A DNA stretch of 64,000 nucleotides from the NCBI RefSeq assembly GCF_901000735.1, contig NC_081541.1, positions 49,228,771 to 49,292,770 of the forward strand, in the 5' to 3' direction. Under the pieces are notes generated by a model. That model was not told the origin of the DNA. It was given only the letters and a program-made list of their open reading frames with translations, and made no database searches. Both the position numbers and the translations under genes were made by a program. Below are positions 11,111 to 21,537 of the stretch, piece after piece; the first letter of the stretch is position 1, and the number at the start of each line of letters is the position of its first letter. This stretch comes from Corylus avellana. Its lineage: Eukaryota; Streptophyta; Magnoliopsida; Fagales; Betulaceae.

Positions 11111-12685
11111 TATAAATGACATAATACAACGAAATTAGCTAAGATAAAAATAAGGAAAAGAAAAAGAAGAGGAAGAAGAATGATTAGAAGTTAGAACCAA
11201 AAGAGGAAGGAAATTTAGTGAATACCTGAGTCTTCTGTAATGTGAATCTTTTATGCTTTTGCATTCTTTGGTTGCATAGAAAAGAAAAAGAAAAAGGAAA
11301 GGAAAAAAGAGTGGGCATTAAGAGAAAAAAAAATTGATAAAAATAAAAAATAAAGAATAGTTAAACTGTTAGAGATAGAACAATATGCCTTAAGAAGTCA
11401 TTCTCTATATTTTTATTTTTTCAGGTGATCGGGCTATCTTATGGATTTTGTTTTCTGAAAATTTTGGTAGCAAGTTCCAGAGCTTTAAGAGGCTTAGAAA
11501 CTAGTTCCGTTTCTTATTTATTTATTTATTTTTATTTTATTTTTTGGGTATTCTCTTCTTAAAACAAAATGTTAACAAACAACCTAAATATAAAACGCTT
11601 ATAAAAACATTTTCACCTTTATTTTTTAAATAAAAAACACCCACAAAACAGATTAACAAACATAGCAAACAGACGTTTTTATTTCGAAACTTATGTCACG
11701 TGAGACTTTTTTTTATATATATTTTTAGTACCCAATCACCAGGGAGATTTTTTTTCTTTCAAGTATTTGGATTTGGGCTTAAAAAGTCATGTAATTTCTT
11801 CTGACTTGCAGTTATTATTATTATTATATTTTTTTAAAAAAAAATTGGAGGGTACAGCCAAAAATAAACTTTCAAACCTAGCCCAATATAATTTGCGGGG
11901 GAGGAGTGGAACCATGGAGGTCGGGAAACATTTATCTGCATAGTGTCCATATACACCATAGTCAACCACCCATGTATTTGTACGATACAAGCTTCAACTA
12001 TCAACAACTACGACCACAAAAGCCAAATGAAATGCACCCAGAACAAAGATTGTATGGAGAGGACATGAGCATCAGTATTTAAAGTTCTTCAAGTATATAA
12101 GGGTGTTTTATACTTGAAAAACTAAAGAACACTTGAATTAGAACATTTATAAGGACCCAGAAACAAAAGAAAAGTATAGTGATCTAAGTTAACAAAAAGC
12201 GAAGGCAGAGGGAACGAGGATCTTCTCCATTTCAAATGAATGGTTAAAATTTAATGTTGTCACATCTAACAGTGCAAATGATGTCACATCATTTAACTTT
12301 TTTGAATGACGTGACAATATATTTATCACGTGACACCATCTACACCATTAAATACAACAACATTAAATCTTGATTATAAAATGTCTATGCCATTAGTAAT
12401 TGCGGGCAGCATTATTGTAAAACCGGCCACTAGGGTATGGAACCCTAACCTCAGTTCCCTGAGTTTTCTCCCTCCTGAAAACATGGGGTAGTTCTCTATA
12501 TGACTCAAACTGACTAGTGGCATAATCTCGATGCGCTTCAGCAACATCTGCAACTGGAGCTCCAATGTAGCCATGAGCATCGTGCAGACCTGAATTCCGG
12601 TAGTGAGTCGTCTCGGGTTGCTGATACCGATTGAACCGTGCATGTAATTCCTTGTGGAGGAATTCTTCTCTTGCATTGGCATGTT

Positions 12686-12785
12686 NNNNNNNNNNNNNNN
12701 NNNNNNNNNNNNNNNNNNNNNNNNNNNNNNNNNNNNNNNNNNNNNNNNNNNNNNNNNNNNNNNNNNNNNNNNNNNNNNNNNNNNN
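12686..12785. other. Assembly gap (100 Ns)
   Basis: Exactly 100 N characters, the usual placeholder for a gap of unknown size. It cuts through the last exon of the duplicated gene's second copy, just where tandem near-identical sequence would confuse an assembler. Confidence 1.
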
Positions 12786-13230
12786 CTTCTAGTTGCATGA
12801 TCTCATCAACTAACACAACATTGTTGGAAAACACACAGACACCCACTGTGATCCCTCATCTTGAGAGCATGCCTAAGCCTAGCCAATTCATTGCGTAGAT
12901 GTAAGCCAAACATACTCAAGCATCTTCATACTAGCTAACTCTCTGGCATGCATGTCCTTGATCACTTCAATATGTGTTGTACTGATAATCCCATTTTTCC
13001 CGGCACATATATATGATCTATAGGGAAAGTCTAAAGTTTTTGTTATTCCTGTAAATAATAGTGCTACAGAAACATATTACATATCTAATATGCCTTAAAA
13101 ACCTTTATATAGCCCAAATATAGATATAACAAATATGACTTACAAACCTCCATGGATGTATATAAATGACATTAGCAAAGTGTCAATTTCCTTAAGGAAA
13201 TGATAATCACAGTCTTTAGGGGTATTGTGA
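12786..13230. other. Unrelated insert next to the gap
   Basis: These 440 bp have no match in the first duplication unit, although both sides do. They contain no convincing exon. They could be the end of a transposon whose other part lies in the gap, or misjoined sequence from elsewhere. Confidence 0.5.
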
Positions 13231-14647
13231 GTTTAAGGACAGTACTTGCCTTCATTAAATGAATGGGGCGATATTTGATTTGATACATTTGGTGCATCTC
13301 TATCCCATTTCCATTGCTCCTCTATTTTTGAAGACTTATATGAATGCTCTTCCTCAGTAGAAAAAGAATCTGGACGTCCTGGAAAATCTTTCATTGCAGC
13401 ATTCAGCTGCATTCTTTGTGTGGACATGTGCTGCATTCTCTGTGTAGGCATGTGCTGCATCTGAGAAGCAACAAATGGATTTGCTTGGGAATTGGTGTAA
13501 GCTGGATTCACATGGGAATCAGGATAAGATGCCCGCCTTTGCATCCTCCCACTTGACTGGAAAAAAATGTTAACTCCAACCTAAAAGCACAATAGACTTG
13601 AATAACAATGATCCAATTGGAGAAAACTCACAAGTCATGCCAGAAGTTCTAAATTCTGTATGAAACAAACAAAAAGGAATACACAATTCAAACCGGAAGT
13701 ATAAAGTATTCTATGCGAAAAGATCAAGGCAGGATAAGTAAATTTTTTTTCTAGAAAAATTTCAGTGCAGGCAAGGACACAACTGACATTGAGGCAATGA
13801 TATGACCCCAACAATCTAAATGTCATGAAAACCAGACAAAAATAGAGACTAACAAAAAAGCCACAAGCAATTAGTATCAGTAACCTTTCTTGTTTAATCA
13901 CCCAGCAACTTGACAGGCTCTTAGTCAGAGAATATCTACTTCCAACCCACCATTCAAATCCAAGCATTGTAAGTAAAGAGAGCTTCATAAAATTAAGTAG
14001 GCTAACAGAACCCAAAAATTGGAGGAAAACATGTCCACTACATGGAAATTGCTAATAGGGGAGGCAGCGAGATGAGAACGAAAAAGTTATCCATCCCCAT
14101 GATTTTCCCAGAAAAAATTGAATCTTTTTACCTCTTTTTCACATTTTAACAAACCCTAAATTTAGCAATTAGAGAGACTCAAGAGTCCGAACAGGCAAGT
14201 ATTAACAAACAGGGTTAAAAATATAAACTTTTTGTCAAAAGTATGAGGAAACCTTTTGCAGGCATTGATTACGTACGCAGAAACTCTGTGTTTGGTTGCC
14301 AAAGAAAATTCAGGAAAAGAAAGGGTATCAAAATTTTCAAGAATACACATTCATATCAAACAACCAACCAAAAAGCCACAATTTGAAAAAGATACAACTA
14401 TTCATAAAGGTTATAGAATTTTCGAATACCCATTATCCTATATCTTCCAATACACACCCAAAATAATATAACTAAAAAAAAGAGCTTGAAATCATAGCAC
14501 ATACCCAGTGCTTGCCTGCCTGCTTTATTCTGTAATATTGTAAAAACCCGAATAAAAAAAGGAATGAGCAGCAGAAGATCGAGGACAATTTGGACGTTGA
14601 GGGTTTTGAATCTCTTGATTTCCTTTGGTGCGTATAATCTTAGAGTC

Positions 14648-15100
14648 AGGGGTGGGCAAATACCCGCCCAACCCGCAAAACCCGCCCCATACCGCCCATT
14701 TTTCCTAAGAAAATCGCGGATCCGGGTTGATTTTTCAGTTACCCGTACGGAGAGGGTCGGATTTCGGGTTGAGTTTTTTAACAATCCCGAATACCCGCCC
14801 CGACCGGACCTGCTTTAACATAAACCTTAATAACCCATCTTCCAAAGTATCTCCTCCCTCAGTTCTCTCTGGTCTCTCACGCGTCCCTCAGCTTCACTCT
14901 GCGCCGCTCCGGCTCAGCCGGGATTAGCGTCCACCGGAGCTCCGATCACAAGGTTTGTTTCTTTCATTCTCTCTCTTTCTGTCTCAGTTGGTTTCCAAGC
15001 CAAGAAGGTTGAGGGCTCAGTTAAGTTCGTCGACAGTGATTATACCATCGATGTTCTTGTCAAATACTCTCAGCCGTCGCCCAACCCGCCCCTTTGTGGC
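14648..15100. other. Transposon-like end plus 5'UTR/exon-like sequence upstream of NSA2
   Basis: It starts with CAGGGGTGGGCAAATACCCG followed by CCCAACCCGC-type repeats, which is typical of the ends of a widespread plant hAT-like MITE group. Then comes CT-rich 5'UTR-like sequence (14850-14995). After a CTGTCTCAG acceptor-like site at about 14981-14989 there is an open stretch of roughly 80 bp reading AKKVEGSVKFVDSDYTIDVL. No intact gene surrounds it. A captured gene fragment is possible. An inverted, similar terminus lies at 20640-20705. Confidence 0.4.
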
Positions 15101-15357
15101 TTAAAGAAAAACAATATAAAGCTTTGTACTGCACATTTCATTTTTATCTACAATGGTTGATGAATACTTTTATATACACTTTTTTTTGAAGACATGAAAA
15201 GAACGTACCACCCATTTAGTTTCTTTATTCCCATTTCTTTTCTCATCTTCCAAAAAAGTCAAGGCATGAGAATGGCATGGAAGGCAATGTCACAAGCTCA
15301 ATCTTTCTCTCTGTTACAAAATTATTTTATGATGTTTTGCACCGTAAAACAGAACAA

Positions 15358-15417
15358 AGCCCATTTTGGAGCTGACAAAGTTAACAAAATCAAAAACCCT
15401 TCTACTGTATAGGGTTT
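15358..15417 (+). promoter_or_regulatory. NSA2 proximal promoter motifs: site II and telo-box-like elements
   Basis: AGCCCA at 15358-15363 is the reverse complement of TGGGCT, a site II element. AAACCCT at 15394-15400 and AGGGTTT at 15411-15417 are telo-box-like in both orientations. This combination is known from promoters of plant ribosomal-protein and ribosome-biogenesis genes. It sits 50-110 bp upstream of the NSA2 ATG (15465). Confidence 0.55.
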
Positions 15418-15464
15418 TCTCTGCACTTTATCTGTACACCGAGCTCATCAAAGTCTTCGTCGCA

Positions 15465-18314
15465 ATGGTTCGGTCCTAAACCTCTCTCTCTCTCTATACG
15501 GTTCCAGGTATTGTGATTTTACTGATTGCTGTTGTCTTTTTTTTGGATTAGCCGCAAGGAGATTACATAGACCTTCACAGGAAGAGAAATGGCTATCGCC
15601 TTGACCACTTCGAGCGCAAGCGCAAGAAGGAGGCTCGTGAAGTCCACAAGCGCTCTGAATATGCCCAGAAGGTCATTTCCTTTCCTTGTTTGGACACTGT
15701 TAATCTCTAAATCTCCACAATTTCTTTTGTTGTTCATTTTTTTGGGAAAATTGAGAGCTAAATTTCTTATTTAGGGTTTAATTTTTAATGCAACAGGCGC
15801 TGGGTATTAAGGGCAAGATGTTTGCGAAGAAGCGCTATGCTGAAAAGGCCCAGATGAAGAAGACGTGAGTCTTTTCTTTTTTTCTTTTTAATTTAATTTA
15901 TGGTTACGCTAATTTATACTCTATTTCAATGCTTTTTTTTCTGAATTTATTTATTCAATTTCATGTTTACTATGGATTTGTGAGCTGTTGTATATATAAG
16001 TGGAATAAAGGGTATTAGAAATGATGTTTTCTTGACAAGCTGTAGTTTTAATGCCTGATACTAATTCTCTATGTAAACCATATTTTATGTGATTTTTGTT
16101 TTTATTATTTTTTCTAGTGTTATAACTCTTGGGTGTTGAGATTTTTGTGCCTTAGATAAGATGTGCTATGGACTCTCTTGAGAGCAATGAACTTATCTTT
16201 GTTGTGATCACTAATAGCAATATTACAGTAGTGTTATTGACAACTTGGAAAAAAAAGGCGCATTTTACTTCAAATTGCTGCTGTCTTGAAAACGAAGGGA
16301 ATGTTGCTAAATATTTGTAGGATTCTTTAAGATATCATGGTCAAAATTTGAAATCATTAGGAACATGATTTTCCTGGTACTAGAGTAGTATTATTGTTTA
16401 GTGGCATAGCAGATTGGGAATGTAGGTTTTATTTTTCTTAGAATCATCGTGGTAGAAAAGTTCCAATTTCCTTAGTCTGCCATTTAGTTAAGTTTCTTGT
16501 TGAAGCACTTTAAAACTGCAACAATATATATGCCCATGACAGCTCAATCACTTTGGATGCAACCAGTTTGAATTGAAAACCATTTTTTCCTTTGTTTCGT
16601 TAGTATATCCTCCTATATTTGTCTGAAGATAAATTACCAAGTATCATATGTTTCAGTTGTCAGTAGATATTTTCCAAAATGGGTGAGTTATAGTTGCTTG
16701 TTATTGATTTATATTATGTTGGATAACCATTGGTGGATAAAATTTTTTGTTTTTGCATGTCAATAGACTGGCTATGCATGAGGAATCGTCCACCAGGCGC
16801 AAGGTGGATGATGATGTTCATGAAGGAGCTGTTCCTGCCTATTTGCTGGATCGTGAAAACACAACGCGAGCAAAAGTATGTTACACCTGCGATCTGAAAA
16901 GTACTGATTTTTCTTTCGCAGACACTCCTTTCTGTTTATGAATCTGACATGCACTATTAATAGGTTCTTAGCAATACCATTAAGCAAAAGAGGAAGGAGA
17001 AAGCTGGTAAATGGGAAGTCCCTCTACCCAAGGTAAGATCATAATCAACTTTCTTGCATGATTTTGTGGTTCTTTGTGTGGTGTATGGTGTGGGTGAATC
17101 ATGGTGTATCTGTAATCAGTTAAATTTTATTTGGAATTTATATCCCTTCTTCAGGTGAGGCCTGTGGCCGAAGATGAAATGTTCAAAGTGCTCAGAACTG
17201 GTAAAAGAAAGAGTAAGTTTCCAGAACTCCCCTTCTTCATTATCTTTAATATATTTATTAATTTTTCTTGATATTGAAATTGTTTTATTGGTTAAAATTT
17301 GTTTCCTTGTTAATCTCACTTGTATGTTTTCGGCTTATGGTAAGATGATGGAATTCTAAAGTGTTAGAAGATGCTGTGAAGTTATTCTTCAATTTGTTCT
17401 ATTTTTTCTCACTTTTTTTTATTATTTGGCTAACTTCATAAGTCATGTTTGTCTGGAGACCATGAAATTCAATTTTGGGTTGTGGCTTTGTGGATTTACC
17501 AATGCAATCAAAGAACTGTCTACTGTTGTTCACTGTGTGATAAAGTAGCTCGTAGAATTTCTCTAATGCATCTGATTTTAGTGTGCTTACAATAAAACAT
17601 GATTGTCTTTATGGTTGTTTTCATATAAAACGTGATTTGAGTGACTAGTAGTGCCCCTAATGCTCTAGGCCTGGATCTCTTTTGCAGCCAAACAATGGAA
17701 GAGGATGGTCACAAAAGCCACATTTGTGGGAGCTGGTTTTACAAGAAAACCTCCAAAGTATGAGCGCTTCATCCGTCCTAGTGGGCTGCGGTTCACCAAA
17801 GCTCATGTGACACACCCTGAACTCAAATGCACTTTCAATCTTGAGATTATCGGAGTAAAGAAAAATCCTAACGGTCAAATGTATACCTCTCTTGGCGTGA
17901 TGACAAAGGGAACCGTCATTGAGGTACTACTGCCTTCCTTCAAATTTATACTTATGATCCACTGAGGAAGAACAAAGTTAGACGTGATGGGTTTACATTT
18001 TTTTTGTTTCTTCTGTTGTTGTGAATTTCAGGTAAATGTTAGTGAATTGGGTCTCGTTACACCGGCTGGGAAAGTTGTATGGGGTGAGATTATCCTTCTA
18101 GTTTTTTGTTTTTTGTTTTTTTTTTTTTAAAATAAATAAAAAACCTGCCATTGTTATGGATTTCAACTCCCATCCGTACATGTCTCATTTGGTTTGTTGT
18201 GATTTATGATAAAAGAAAGTAATTTATTTTGTTGTGGCGGATGCAGGGAAATACGCTCAGGTGACAAACGACCCTGAGAATGATGGTTGTATAAATGCTG
18301 TTCTGCTTGTCTAA
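15465..18314 (+). CDS. NSA2: Ribosome biogenesis protein NSA2 homolog (260 aa, nine coding exons)
   Basis: Nuclear/nucleolar assembly factor of pre-60S particles (S8e-like family), needed for 27S pre-rRNA processing. Coding exons: 15465-15467 (ATG only), 15552-15671, 15797-15864, 16767-16875, 16964-17032, 17155-17212, 17688-17923, 18032-18083 and 18247-18314 (TAA). All join in phase to 260 residues, the same length as human NSA2. Diagnostic stretches are [101 protein letters not shown] and [15 protein letters not shown] at the C terminus. The N-terminal third is very basic, as in the family. The start is fixed because the second exon begins exactly at Pro2 and the only upstream ATG next to a donor is ATG|GTTCGG. 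The gene looks fully functional. Confidence 0.96.
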
Positions 18315-18529
18315 GAGCATGTTATTTATAAAACAATGGTATATGTAGAGTTCTCATTTCGTTGACGTAGCTCAAGAGCGGCTGTTTTACCTATGAACAC
18401 CAAAATAGGAGCAAACTATTTTAGCTTGAGCCTTCCTATAATTTTTGTTTTTTTATACATTTAAAATATAATTTTTGTTTTTTTTTTTATCACAAGATTT
18501 TTGGCAAGCAAAAACCAAAATTTTGAACG

Positions 18530-19656
18530 CTTTACAAAAATTTTGGTGTTTAATGACCCACAAATAATGACTTTTTGGCCCAAAAAAGATCATTATACTA
18601 CCCCAAAAAAAAAAGAAAAGAAAAAGGGACCAATTTAGTGACTACGTTCTAGTGATGTGTCAATGGCCAAACACACCGCCAACTGGATGGTAACATGTCA
18701 TTAGTGACGTGTGTTGCGCGTCACTAATCCATCCGTCAAGGATTTGATTTGGTGATGTGTTGAGTTGGCACACGTCACCAATTTGGTGATGTGTTAAATA
18801 TGCACGTCACCATTTTTGTGACGTTCCAAGTGTCACACTGCACCAATTTGGTGACTTGTCTATTTTGGAATGTTACCAAATTGGTGACGTGTGAAAAAAC
18901 GCATTACAAAAATTTTGGTGTTTAATGACCCACCAATAATGACTTTTGGCCCAAAAAAGGTTATTAATTATTTGTCTAGTGACGTTCAAAAAATGTCATT
19001 TTTCAAATGGTGAAGAGTGTATAGACTAGAAAATGGGCTAATGTCGTTTCAACAGTACAAAACGGCACATTTTAGAAGATAAAAGGTGCCGTTTGAACAG
19101 TGCACGACACCTTCTAAAAGGTGTCATTTTGCATTTTTCAAACGTCACTACTCTTTAAAAAATTAACAAAAAAATAACTTTTATAAAAAATATATATATA
19201 TAGAGGTGGCCACCCCTCATTGGGTGTTGGGGGTGACCCGAAAGCCACCCCCGATCTACTCTGGGGTGGCCCCTTATGGGTGGCCCGTGAGCTACCTCTG
19301 CCACCTGTGGGGTGGCTCGTGGGCCACTCCTCCCCCCAAGTGTAGCTACCAGTAGCCACATGTATTTTTTATTTTTTATTTTATTTTTAAAAAATGTTTT
19401 ATATCTGTGTTGGTGAAAATGGAAATTTTTTTAAGTTTTTTAGTGTGGGTGGTTGTTTTAAACGCAGACTTTGGAAGCTAATATTTTCAAATTTTGAGAC
19501 ATGTATTGTTCACACGTCACTATTCACATGCAAAACTATTCACGCGTCACTATTATAAAATAGTGACGTTTGAACAATTTAAAAGTCACATTTTAATGGC
19601 GTTTTATCTAATGACTTACTATTCATACGTCACCAAATTAAGGAATTTTTGTAGTG
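18530..19656. mobile_element. Non-autonomous CACTA-type element 3' of NSA2
   Basis: The right end reads TTTTTGTAGTG (inverted CACTACAAAAA, the CACTA terminus). The left end is a slightly decayed CTTTACAAAAATT. Both sides carry ACG (18527-18529 and 19657-19659), the 3-bp duplication expected for CACTA elements. The interior has dozens of short GTGACG/CGTCAC and TTGGTGAC motifs in both orientations, like subterminal transposase-binding repeats. It also has two copies of TTTTGGTGTTTAATGACCCA near the left side. No transposase is encoded. The empty site is visible in two related repeats: TTGAACG|GTTGGATTG at about 42330 and 48597. Confidence 0.85.
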
Positions 19657-19659
19657 ACG

Positions 19660-20365
19660 ATTGGATTGAAGTGGTGCCGGCCGACAGCCGATGGTGAACC
19701 TTTGATGCGAAAGTCAGTAAATTTGTCAAGAAAATGAATAGAAAGAGTTGTAGGGCAGCAGAAGCTAGCTATTGTCTTGTTTAGGATGATGGCTCTCATT
19801 TATATTAGACTCCTAATTAATCATTAATGATAAAGATAAAGATTAGTACTAGATAGGCTTAAAGGTTTACTAGTTGAATTTAGGACTAGATCATTTCAAA
19901 TTAGAATTATGATTAATTAGGAGTCTTATCAATTTAAGAGTCATTTGTATTTATTTAAAGACATTTTGTGACGAATGAAAGAAAGAAAAAAAATTGTGAA
20001 AGTTATGGAATTCTCCCGCCCTGAGTGGAGTATTGTAGTCAATGTGCTATTGTAATCTCTCCTACCCGAAATAGTTAATATTATCAATATATTTATGTTA
20101 TTAGTTGTGGGTATTCATCACAACAAGTCACCTACAAGACAAGAAGAAAATTATTGAAGTGGCATCAGTCGGTAGCCGGTGGAAAAACCTCTGATACTGT
20201 AAATTTGTTGAGAAAATAAAATAGAAAGTTTTATGGTATATATCTTTAACTCTTTTGATCTCATAAGTTTATAATATATTTACATACCCAAACACTCAAT
20301 GAAAGTATACCTGATATCATAGATCAAATCCTTGTAAAAGATAGTGTAGAGAAACTCTCTCTCTC
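19660..20365. repeat. Dispersed repeat family R, copy A (3' flank of NSA2)
   Basis: About 700 bp that recurs at 42334-43040 and 48601-49310 in the same orientation. It contains two related roughly 95-bp direct repeats about 470 bp apart: TTGGATTGAAGTGGTGCCGG... and TTATTGAAGTGGCATCAGTC..., each followed by AAA(G)TCAGTAAATTTGT-like text. TGGCGCC-like text in the other copies resembles a retroelement primer-binding site, so a retrotransposon origin is possible. No ORF. Confidence 0.8.
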
Positions 20366-21430
20366 TTTTATAGGGTTTCTCTCTTTCTCTCTTTCAAAAC
20401 CTTTTTTCCTGCGTCTCTCCTCCCCTCCTCTTCCTGCAAATCCTAGTCTCAAATCCTCTGTTTCTCAAATCCTAAACTGTGACGGCGTGAGGAAAGAAAG
20501 TATAAGAGAGATAGAGGTTTTTTATTTATTTATTTTTGTTTTTTTGGGTTTGCGGGTTGGATTGGGTACTCGAGAATTGTAAAATATATTACCGCAACCC
20601 GCCCCGATCCGTACGGGTAGTTAAAATTTCAATATGAATTTGCAAATTTTACACTCAAGGCAGGGCGGGTGGGTTGAGTTGCCTGGATTTGCCCACTCTT
20701 AATTTTGACACGATTCAGAACATGACACCAACACGACATGGAGTTATCGAATTTAAGTTTACCATAAATGGGTTTGAGTCATAAACGGATATGACCCATT
20801 TATTTTTATTTCTTGACAGATCAACCCGCTTCACCCTGACCCGCTACACCAGTTTTTTTTTTTTTTTTTTAAAAAAAAAAACACGTAAACCTAAGTTCAC
20901 TTCAAACGCGCACACCGGCCACCAGCCTTCTTTCTCACTGTCTTTCTCTAGCGCCTAGCGCCACAACCTTTTCTCCCTCTCTTCTCTTCACTCTTCAGCG
21001 CCTGCACACCGCCACCGGTCCACTCTCCGACAATTCTGTGACTCACGGCGCAGCACAGGCTGCACAACACAGCTCTCTCTATCTCTGAGTCTCCGTCTCC
21101 GTTTCCAACTCTCCGGTATATCTCTCTTTTTTGCTCTGATTTTGTTTTTTGGGTCGATTAATTTGTATGAATCAGCACAAGCACATATGATGAACACAAA
21201 TGCATCATTTGTTTTTGGGTCAAACATCTTTTATATTTTTAGCGCCGAATTAAAATCAATTAGGAAAAAAGGGTCATTATGTGACATGTAATGCATTTAA
21301 TAAATTTCGTGGGGCTATTTAAAAAATGGTTTGTTCAGGGACTTATATATATATATATATATTTTTTTTTTATGGAGATTATATTATAAATAGAAAAACT
21401 AGTTTAATGCTTTTTAAACTCAAACTGACG
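20366..21430. other. Intergenic region before WDR75
   Basis: The region holds CT-rich leader-like sequence (20356-20480). A decayed GGGCGGGTGGGTTGAG... end terminates in TTTGCCCACTCTT near 20697, an inverted hAT-like terminus. There is a degenerate ACCCGCTTCACCCTGACCCG segment, a CT-rich 5'-leader-like stretch at 20920-21120, and a TA microsatellite near 21339-21361. No coding exon was seen. Confidence 0.45.
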
Positions 21431-21448
21431 GGAAGGTGAAGGGAAGGA

Positions 21449-21482
21449 GAAGGGTTTAGGAGAAAGCCACCTTTAGGGTTTT
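21449..21482 (+). promoter_or_regulatory. Telo-box-like motifs at the WDR75 5' end
   Basis: TTTAGGGTTT at 21472-21481 contains AAACCCTAAA in reverse, and GGGTTTAGG lies a little upstream (about 21452). Telo-boxes near the transcription start are known features of plant ribosome-biogenesis genes. They lie 57-90 bp before the ATG. Confidence 0.5.
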
Positions 21483-21537
21483 TGCGGTACCAACAAACAA
21501 CTGTCTCCGAGTCTCTCTGCCTCCGAAACTCTGCAAC

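Larger units (their letters stand above)
12393..13556 (-). pseudogene. Unnamed conserved plant protein, copy 2 (middle exon not found; interrupted by gap)
   Basis: The first coding exon, 13556-13250 (ATG at 13544), encodes almost the same N terminus as copy 1 and keeps the GC donor AAG|GCAAGT. The last exon is open from the gap edge (12685) to TAA at 12395-12393. It reads HANAREEFLHKELHARFNRY at its start and GRFYNNAARNY at its end, with no frameshift. The middle exon (LGGNGKRSYYQ... to ...EYARHRE in copy 1) is not visible. It may sit in the 100-N gap, or have been replaced by the unrelated 440 bp at 12786-13230. What remains has no stop or frameshift, so the copy may be functional and merely misassembled; I list it as a pseudogene only provisionally. 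Confidence 0.6.
11110..14650. repeat. Tandem segmental duplication, unit 2 (gene disrupted or incompletely assembled)
   Basis: Second copy of the block at 5930-10560. It keeps both flanks, the last and first coding exons and the 5' region. Between the gap at 12786 and position 13230 it has sequence unrelated to unit 1 where the middle exon and its introns should be. It lacks the hAT MITE. Both units have the same strand orientation. Confidence 0.9.

Noticed and set aside
14398..14784. 128-codon minus-strand open frame
   Set aside because: It spans the duplicated gene's 5' region and a transposon end and is not kept in the first duplication unit.
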